The notes beneath the pieces are model-generated. The model was not told the DNA's origin. It saw only the letters and a list, made by a program, of their open reading frames with translations, and made no database searches. From positions 1 to 11,048 of the forward strand of contig PLYD01000032.1 of the NCBI GenBank assembly GCA_003151665.1: a DNA stretch of 11,048 nt. The letters run 5' to 3'. The position numbers were made by a program, and so were the translations under genes. Positions 6,634-11,048 of the stretch are shown here, piece by piece. Origin of the DNA: Candidatus Dormiibacterota bacterium (GTDB lineage Bacteria > Chloroflexota > Dormibacteria > Dormibacterales > Dormibacteraceae). Positions within the stretch are counted from its first letter, which is position 1. Every line of letters starts with the position of its first letter.

Positions 6634-7868
6634 GGCGACGTTGCGATGCTGGCGATCTCGAGCTGGGAGGCGGTCTGGAGGTCCTCCTCAATGCAGTGCT
6701 CGATCCTGCGCCCGCCGGCGATGAGATCGAGGTGTCGCTCGCATCTCAGCGAGTGGCTCGCGAGCTTCCAGCGTGGGCGCGCCTTGCCGGGCATGAGGTG
6801 GTCGATGAGCGCGACTTCGAAGGCCGGCCAGCGGTGGTCATAAGGCGTGGCTCGAGCCGTCGGGTATTGGCAGCGCCCTTTCCTACCGACGATCAGCCGG
6901 CCCGACTGCGTGGCGGAGCTTTCCGCACCGGCGACCTGAGAGGCACCCACGGCGGACCGCCGGCGGAGGTTGACTCGACCGCCGGATACGTGCCGCTGGG
7001 GGCGATCGTGGAGGCGGACGCACCGGACTTCGACTGGACCTTGAACCGAGCCGATCGCGTCTGGAGCGACGACGTGACACAGCTGGTCGATGGCGCCTCG
7101 GCTGCACAGTGGGATGCCTCTCGAGATATCCCCTGGAGTGATGCCCGTGCCCTGCCGGAGTTCCTTGAGCGGGCGGTCTGTCAGGTCGTCACCTTCATCG
7201 CCCAGAACGAATACGCCGCCTACTACGTGCCCGCCCGCTTCATTGGCCGGATCAACCCGGAATACGTCGAGGTCCTCCTCTGGCTGGCTGGTCACGTTCA
7301 CGACGAAGCCCGACACATCGAGGTCTTTACCAAGCGCGCGGTACTCAACGGCGCCCACGGATATGCGCTTGCCTCGGCCCAGCGATCCCTCCATACGCTG
7401 CTGGAGGAGCACGATTTCACCTCCTCAGCGCTGCTGCTGAACGTGCTCGGAGAGGGGAGCTTCATCGACCTCCTGCAGTTCGTTGAGCGCCACGCGCCTG
7501 ACCCGGCGACGGCCGCCGCGGCCAGGCTCGCGCATCGCGACGAATTGAGGCATGTGCGCTTTGGCATCACGCACGTGAAGCGTTCGATCGCCCGTGACCC
7601 CTCCCTGGTGACCCGGCTTGTCGCCGTAGCCGAAGATCGAGCCGCCAAGCTCATCGATCTGACCGGCATCAGCCCCGTGGTCACGGAAGCGTTGACGATT
7701 ATGGCCGCCGCATCGATGCAACCGGCAGAACTCTCAGAGGCGGCCGCAAGTGTTCGAGTCCTGATGCAGAGCGCAGGTACCAACCGAATTTCGCGCCTAC
7801 AGCGGGCAGGTTTCGACGAGACGACCTCGCGCCATCTGTCCGACCTGCACACGCCCAACCTGATGTGA
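6630..7868 (+). CDS. TusA-like domain fused to ferritin-like diiron oxidase domain
   Basis: This is a two-domain protein of about 412 aa. Residues 1-75 resemble the TusA/SirA fold (GDEIEV, ELPAWARLAGHEVV, RPAVVIRRG), but the CPxP active-site motif is replaced by a Glu/Leu/Gly run, so it should not carry sulfur. After a linker, residues 180-330 form a ferritin-like four-helix bundle with a full diiron ligand set: E194 (QNEYAAYY), E226 and H229 (DEARH), E275 (LGEGSF), E305 and H308 (DELRH). Such proteins oxidise small molecules or bind oxygen. No ATG or GTG fits the start. TTG at 6630-6632 overlaps the upstream stop (TTGA), has AGGG nine bases before it and includes the whole TusA-like domain. 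The frame also extends upstream inside the PhnD-like gene, but that part reads as Arg-rich shadow. The order suggests co-translation with its neighbour. The substrate is unknown. Confidence 0.78.
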   Translation: MRRRCDAGDLELGGGLEVLLNAVLDPAPAGDEIEVSLASQRVARELPAWARLAGHEVVDERDFEGRPAVVIRRGSSRRVLAAPFPTDDQPARLRGGAFRTGDLRGTHGGPPAEVDSTAGYVPLGAIVEADAPDFDWTLNRADRVWSDDVTQLVDGASAAQWDASRDIPWSDARALPEFLERAVCQVVTFIAQNEYAAYYVPARFIGRINPEYVEVLLWLAGHVHDEARHIEVFTKRAVLNGAHGYALASAQRSLHTLLEEHDFTSSALLLNVLGEGSFIDLLQFVERHAPDPATAAAARLAHRDELRHVRFGITHVKRSIARDPSLVTRLVAVAEDRAAKLIDLTGISPVVTEALTIMAAASMQPAELSEAAASVRVLMQSAGTNRISRLQRAGFDETTSRHLSDLHTPNLM

Positions 7869-7887
7869 CCCGTTTGAAGAGGAGAAA

Positions 7888-7899
7888 ATGAAGAGGTGA
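7888..7899 (+). other. Three-codon mini-ORF overlapping the start of the flavoprotein gene
   Basis: ATG AAG AGG TGA is preceded by AAGAGGAG at the right distance, a much better initiation site than that of the following GTG. Its stop codon overlaps the GTG of the next gene (GGTGA). It could feed ribosomes to the GTG by reinitiation, or it may be a relic of a former start lost by a one-base indel. Confidence 0.4.
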
Positions 7900-9023
7900 T
7901 CCACCATCAGTCGAATCTAGAGAAGTCCATCGAGAACGCCGCACGGGTGGCAGCTGAGAACGCCGCCGAGGTGGATGGGTCGGGAACATTTCCGCGGAGT
8001 GCAATCGACGCCCTGGCTGCGGAAGGATTGCTGAGCCTTACGTACGCGGCTGACATCGGCGGTGCTGGTCAGGGCCTTCGGACGGCGGCCACCGTGGTCG
8101 AGGCGCTGGCCGGAGTCTGTGCGTCGACTGCGATGGTGACGATGATGCATTACTGCGCGGTTGCGGTAATAGAAGCCCACGCTTCCGCTAAGGAGCGCCG
8201 CGACGCCGCGAAGGGGCGCAAGTTGGGAACTCTCGCGTTCTCCGAAGCCGGTTCACGTTCACACTTCTGGGCGCCGATGAGCACGGCCACCGCGTCCGGT
8301 GATCGGGTCAGCCTAGAAGCGGACAAGAGCTGGGTGACCTCCGCCGGAGAAGCGGACCTATATGTCTGGTCGAGCCGCCCCGTCGCTGCGGAAGGTGCCA
8401 GTACCCTCTGGCTCGTTCCGGCCGAAATGGATGGCATCAAGATCGGTCCCAGCTTCAACGGACTTGGCATGCGAGGCAACGCCTCGCGGCCGATAACCGC
8501 GCGCGGCGCCTCGCTGCCTTCATCCGCCCGGCTCGGCTCGGATGGGGGTGGCTTCGACATCATGATGATGGTCGTCCTGCCCTGGTTCCAGGTGCTCAAC
8601 GCCGCCGTCTCTATCGGGATCGCCGACGCGGCGGTCCAGAAGACCGCCGCCCACGCCGGCAAGGCTCGCTACGAGCATCTAAATCAGACCCTCGCCGACC
8701 AGCCGATCAACCGCCACCACATTGCTCGGATGCGGATTCAGACCGACCTGGCGAAGGCCCTTCTTCTCGACACGCTCGACGCCATCGAGACATCACGACC
8801 CGACACGATGCTCAGGGTGCTCGAAGTCAAGGCCGCGGCGAGCGAGGCGGTCGTCGCTGTCACCGACCTCGCGATGAGGGTGTGTGGTGGTGCGGCCTTC
8901 CGGAAGGAGGTGGGTGTGGAGCGGAACTTCCGCGACGCGCGGGCGTCCACCGTCATGGCGCCGACGACCGATGCCCTCTACGACTTCGTAGGTAAGGCTG
9001 TCTGCGGGCTGCCTCTGTTCTGA
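7896..9023 (+). CDS. Acyl-CoA-dehydrogenase-fold flavoprotein lacking the catalytic glutamate
   Basis: This 375-aa protein has the full acyl-CoA dehydrogenase layout. The N-terminal helical domain contains FPRSAIDALAAEGLLSLTY and GVCASTAMVTMMHYCAV. The middle beta domain contains LAFSEAG and the FAD-side KSWVTSAGEADLYVW. The C-terminal helical domain ends MRVCGGAAFRKEVGVERNFRDARAS and KAVCGLPLF. The base that sits in YEGT of medium-chain enzymes is replaced by Ala (MAPT, A355), and the alternative position used by isovaleryl-CoA enzymes reads PWFQVLNAA with no Glu. A role as a flavin-dependent monooxygenase, as in the DszC/HpaH branch of the fold, or another non-dehydrogenase reaction is therefore more likely (inference). 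The start is a GTG 27 bases after the diiron gene, in the same operon, with AGGAG eleven bases upstream. No flavin reductase gene is in the window. Confidence 0.82.
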   Translation: MIHHQSNLEKSIENAARVAAENAAEVDGSGTFPRSAIDALAAEGLLSLTYAADIGGAGQGLRTAATVVEALAGVCASTAMVTMMHYCAVAVIEAHASAKERRDAAKGRKLGTLAFSEAGSRSHFWAPMSTATASGDRVSLEADKSWVTSAGEADLYVWSSRPVAAEGASTLWLVPAEMDGIKIGPSFNGLGMRGNASRPITARGASLPSSARLGSDGGGFDIMMMVVLPWFQVLNAAVSIGIADAAVQKTAAHAGKARYEHLNQTLADQPINRHHIARMRIQTDLAKALLLDTLDAIETSRPDTMLRVLEVKAAASEAVVAVTDLAMRVCGGAAFRKEVGVERNFRDARASTVMAPTTDALYDFVGKAVCGLPLF

Positions 9024-9059
9024 CAGCTTTGCGACTAAAAGTAACTGCGCAATGTCCAT

Positions 9060-9072
9060 ATGGTCGGACCAT
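9060..9072. promoter_or_regulatory. FadR-type palindromic operator upstream of the CoA-transferase gene
   Basis: ATGGTC-G-GACCAT is a perfect 6-bp inverted repeat with a one-base centre. It contains TGGTCnGACCA, the core recognised by FadR-subfamily GntR regulators. It lies 95-107 bases upstream of the CoA-transferase ATG and 37 bases after the flavoprotein stop. A TTGACA at 9102-9107 lies downstream, but no clear -10 box is correctly spaced from it. No GntR gene is in the window. The regulator identity is inferred from the motif alone. Confidence 0.5.
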
Positions 9073-9166
9073 TGCACCGAAACGAGTGGAGCAACATGCT
9101 ATTGACAGCAATCAGCAGTAGCGTGGTCAAACGCGGCGCTCGGGGCGGGAACAAGGTGACTCTGAG

Positions 9167-10570
9167 ATGACCACGATGATGTCCGACTTGGCAGCGGAAC
9201 TCTGGTCGAGCGTGGGCGGCGATCATTCCCTGATGGATGCACTGACGTTGAAAGGCCCCGACAGTATTCTGCCATCGGCCTACGGAGTAACCGGGCTGGC
9301 AGGCGCCGCTGTCAGCGTCGCATGCCTTGCGGTCGCGGACGTCAGCAGTTTACGGTCGAACACGCCGGTACCCCGGGTCGAGGTGGATACAAGAATTGCG
9401 TGTGCAGCCTTCATGTCAGAGCAACTGATCACGCCGTTTGGCTGGAAAATCCCATCGCTTTGGGACGAGATCGGTGGTAACTACAAAGCAATCGATGGCT
9501 GGATCCGGGTGCATACGAACTATGAGAACCACCGCAATGCAGCTCTGAAAGTACTAGGTGCGCCTCCTAATCGGTCCGCTGTGGGCGAGGCAATCGCACA
9601 TTGGGAAGCTGAGGCCCTCGAAGAAGCGATCGTTGCGGCAGGTGGTTGCGCCGCGGCGATGCGCGATGCCAGGAGTTGGGCGGCGCATCCTCATGGACGC
9701 TTCGCAGTTCTCGAACCTGCGATCGCGCTGGGAAACCACGTGTCGGCGCTCGTCGATGGATCGCTCCGTAAGCCACCGAAAGGTGGCGCAGGCCCTCTGG
9801 CGGGTCTTCGTGTGCTCGATGTCACACGAGTCATCGCCGGTCCAGTTGCAACGCGATTTCTTGCCGCTTATGGCGCTCAGGTGCTGCGAATTGATCCTCC
9901 AGGCTTTAGCGAGTTCGCAGCAGTGCTGCCCTTCTTGACTACAGGCAAGAGGTGCGCGCCTTTGGATCTTCGCAGCCAGCAGGGCCGGCGCACGTTTGAG
10001 CACCTCGTGGCTGACGCACACGTCCTAGTTCACGGGCTGCGACCAGGGGCGATGGCAGGTTTGAGCTATGGTCCCGAAGAGTTGATGAGATTGAACCCAT
10101 CGCTGATCATTGCCACGCACGACGCATATGGCTGGACCGGGCCGTGGGCGGGACGACGTGGCTTTGACAGCCTCGTGCAAATGAGTTGCGGGATCGCAGC
10201 TGAAGGCGCCCGACAAGTCAAAATGGAACAGCCTTTCCCGTTACCGGCCCAGGCACTGGACTATGCAACAGGCTATCTGCTGGCTGCCGCGATTTGCGAG
10301 CGCATTGCCCAGCACATGCGCACCAGCGCCATCGCCAGTATCAACGCCTCGCTTGTGGGTGTTGCCAACCTGCTGATGCGAATGCCCCAGTCGATTGTGT
10401 CAGGCAGTCTTGCGCCGTGGCCAAGTGATGCGTTCGAAGAGCTCTCCACCCTTTGGGGTCGGGTGAGGGCCGTGCGTTGTCCTGGGACGATTTCTGGCAT
10501 AGCACCCATGTGGTCGATCCCGGCTGGCCCGATATGCCGCCACTCGCCACGATGGGCCCCCGCTGCCTGA
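9167..10570 (+). CDS. CaiB/BaiF family III CoA-transferase, two-part form
   Basis: This 467-aa enzyme moves CoA between an acyl-CoA donor and a free carboxylic acid through an enzyme-aspartyl anhydride. Residues 1-205 are a degenerate CoA-transferase-like half (GPDSILPSAYGVTGLAGAAVS, DGWIRVHTNYENHRNA). Residues 211-467 are the active half, opening with LAGLRVLDVTRVIAGPVATR. The catalytic aspartate is most likely D365 in QALDYATGYLL, the place occupied by Asp in formyl-CoA transferase; RRGFDSLVQMSCG (330-342) is also conserved. The C-terminus (GRVRAVR...SPRW) matches family endings, so the gene is complete. The ATG has a weak AAGG about 11 bases upstream, and further ATGs follow at codons 4 and 5. 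Its codon use looks less GC-rich than that of the three genes before it. It is separated from them by a 143-base gap holding a FadR-type site, so it may have its own promoter. Confidence 0.88.
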   Translation: MTTMMSDLAAELWSSVGGDHSLMDALTLKGPDSILPSAYGVTGLAGAAVSVACLAVADVSSLRSNTPVPRVEVDTRIACAAFMSEQLITPFGWKIPSLWDEIGGNYKAIDGWIRVHTNYENHRNAALKVLGAPPNRSAVGEAIAHWEAEALEEAIVAAGGCAAAMRDARSWAAHPHGRFAVLEPAIALGNHVSALVDGSLRKPPKGGAGPLAGLRVLDVTRVIAGPVATRFLAAYGAQVLRIDPPGFSEFAAVLPFLTTGKRCAPLDLRSQQGRRTFEHLVADAHVLVHGLRPGAMAGLSYGPEELMRLNPSLIIATHDAYGWTGPWAGRRGFDSLVQMSCGIAAEGARQVKMEQPFPLPAQALDYATGYLLAAAICERIAQHMRTSAIASINASLVGVANLLMRMPQSIVSGSLAPWPSDAFEELSTLWGRVRAVRCPGTISGIAPMWSIPAGPICRHSPRWAPAA

Positions 10571-10850
10571 CGCCTTTCGCCCGGCGGCGGTTCCACAATT
10601 AATACCCTTTGGATCGCGCTAGCAGGTCGTTTGCCCCGCCAGGAACACGCAATAACTTCGGGTTCTCCGCAAGCTTGAAGTCGAACGATACTGGTCGAGC
10701 GACAAGCCCGAGTTCGAGGTGACTGGTAACGCGTTTCTGACCCACGCTCTCCTCGGTAGTACAACTTGTCCGTCACCTCCAGATTAGACAAAACTAGCTA
10801 GCGCCCGAAAGCGAGCTCCTGAGAGGGAATATTCTGCCGACCGGGCACAC
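10571..10850. other. Mostly non-coding gap after the CoA-transferase gene
   Basis: Apart from the short minus-strand frame at 10599-10745, I see no gene, RNA or clear rho-independent terminator in these 280 bases. GC content looks lower than in the flanking genes. Confidence 0.5.
10599..10745 (-). pseudogene. Short protein-like frame, possible gene remnant or small protein (48 aa)
   Basis: This minus-strand frame runs from a GTG at 10745 to TAA at 10599. It has a GAGGAG three bases before the GTG, which is close but usable. Unlike the shadow frames around it, the product has protein-like composition: LELGLVARPVSFDFKLAEN then KLLRVPGGANDLLARSKGY. The frame is open upstream only to a TGA about 40 bases away. 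An adjacent frame upstream (start TTG at about 10791) could have joined it before a frameshift. I do not recognise the family. It may be the C-terminal end of a decayed gene or a true small protein. Confidence 0.3.
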
Positions 10851-10852
10851 CG

Positions 10853-10866
10853 ACCGGGCGCCCGGT
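10853..10866. promoter_or_regulatory. Perfect 14-bp palindrome overlapping the -35 box of the right-edge promoter
   Basis: ACCGGGCGCCCGGT is a perfect palindrome whose last base is the first T of the TTGACA -35 box. GACCGGGC occurs twice, at 10839-10846 and 10852-10859, a 13-base direct repeat. Palindrome plus direct repeat beside a promoter is typical of an operator for a TetR- or MarR-type repressor. The family of the regulator is a guess. Confidence 0.5.
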
Positions 10867-10894
10867 TGACAAGATCTGGCTGTTCCGCTACCCT
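10866..10894 (+). promoter_or_regulatory. Housekeeping-type promoter for the right-edge gene
   Basis: TTGACA (10866-10871) is followed after exactly 17 bases by TACCCT (10889-10894), which fits the TAnnnT form of actinobacterial -10 boxes. Transcription would start near 10901 and leave a leader of about 120 bases before the ATG at 11023. I see no riboswitch in the leader. Confidence 0.6.
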
Positions 10895-11022
10895 TCCGTT
10901 GCCGAGCTGGGAGCTCTGTGGGCGGTAGATTCCGGGGGGCTGCCAGCACGTTGCGATCCAGGTGAAGAAGGCACGATTTGGAATTGATCGCAGTTCAGGA
11001 ATTTCGGGTAGGAGGATCTCCG

Positions 11023-11048
11023 ATGTTGCGAGTTTTGGACCCGAGGTG
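11023..11048 (+). CDS. Start of an unidentified gene, cut by the window edge
   Basis: ATG at 11023-11025 is preceded by TAGGAGGA at about 11009-11016, a near-perfect ribosome binding site six bases upstream. Eight full codons are visible (MLRVLDPR), then TG. This is too little to name a product. It lies downstream of a strong promoter and palindrome on the same strand as the metabolic cluster. Confidence 0.65.

Noticed and set aside
10273..10791. Minus-strand 172-aa frame across the end of the CoA-transferase
   Set aside because: Most of it is antisense to the CoA-transferase; only the part in the gap, in a different frame, looks protein-like.
11023..11048. Naming the right-edge gene from MLRVLDPR
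   Set aside because: The start vaguely resembles several families (for example KipA-type carboxyltransferase subunits), but eight residues cannot support a call.
1..11048. CRISPR array, tRNA or rRNA genes
   Set aside because: No regularly spaced repeats, cloverleaf sequence or rRNA-like stretch was seen.

Overview
This is a GC-rich window with GTG and TTG starts, actinobacterial-looking -10 boxes (TAnnnT) and a two-part CaiB/BaiF CoA-transferase. It looks like the chromosome or a large plasmid of a high-GC actinobacterium. That placement is inference from gene style; there is no rRNA or marker gene. The left half is accessory DNA on the minus strand. The right half is a plus-strand metabolic cluster.

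Left half (1-5350). A complete IS3-family insertion sequence (2-1327) with matching terminal inverted repeats sits at the very edge. Next come, all on the minus strand, the toxin gene (1566-2744) and antitoxin gene (2741-3553) of an AbiE-type (type IV) toxin-antitoxin / abortive-infection module. The toxin carries an extra C-terminal WYL-like segment. The probable abiEi promoter has its -10 box between two inverted-repeat arms, as expected for an autoregulated operator. A small unknown gene with a very strong ribosome binding site (3629-3886) and a 12-TM MFS permease (4058-5326) follow.

Right half (5812-11048). After a 485-base gap between divergent genes come three closely spaced plus-strand genes: a cytoplasmic PhnD-like binding-protein fold; a fusion of a cysteine-less TusA-like domain with a ferritin-like diiron domain; and an acyl-CoA-dehydrogenase-fold flavoprotein lacking the catalytic glutamate at both usual places. 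A FadR-type palindrome then precedes a CaiB/BaiF family III CoA-transferase gene. The last 450 bases hold a short minus-strand protein-like reading frame, a good promoter (TTGACA-17-TACCCT) whose -35 abuts a 14-bp perfect palindrome, and the first eight codons of another gene.

The right half is the best candidate for an undescribed system. A small-molecule-binding protein, a probable diiron oxidase, a probable flavin monooxygenase or atypical ACAD-fold enzyme, a CoA-transferase and a divergent permease together suggest uptake and oxidative breakdown of an organic compound through CoA thioesters. The substrate cannot be read from the sequence. The defence-type module and IS on the left suggest that this locus is an island or a recombination-prone region.
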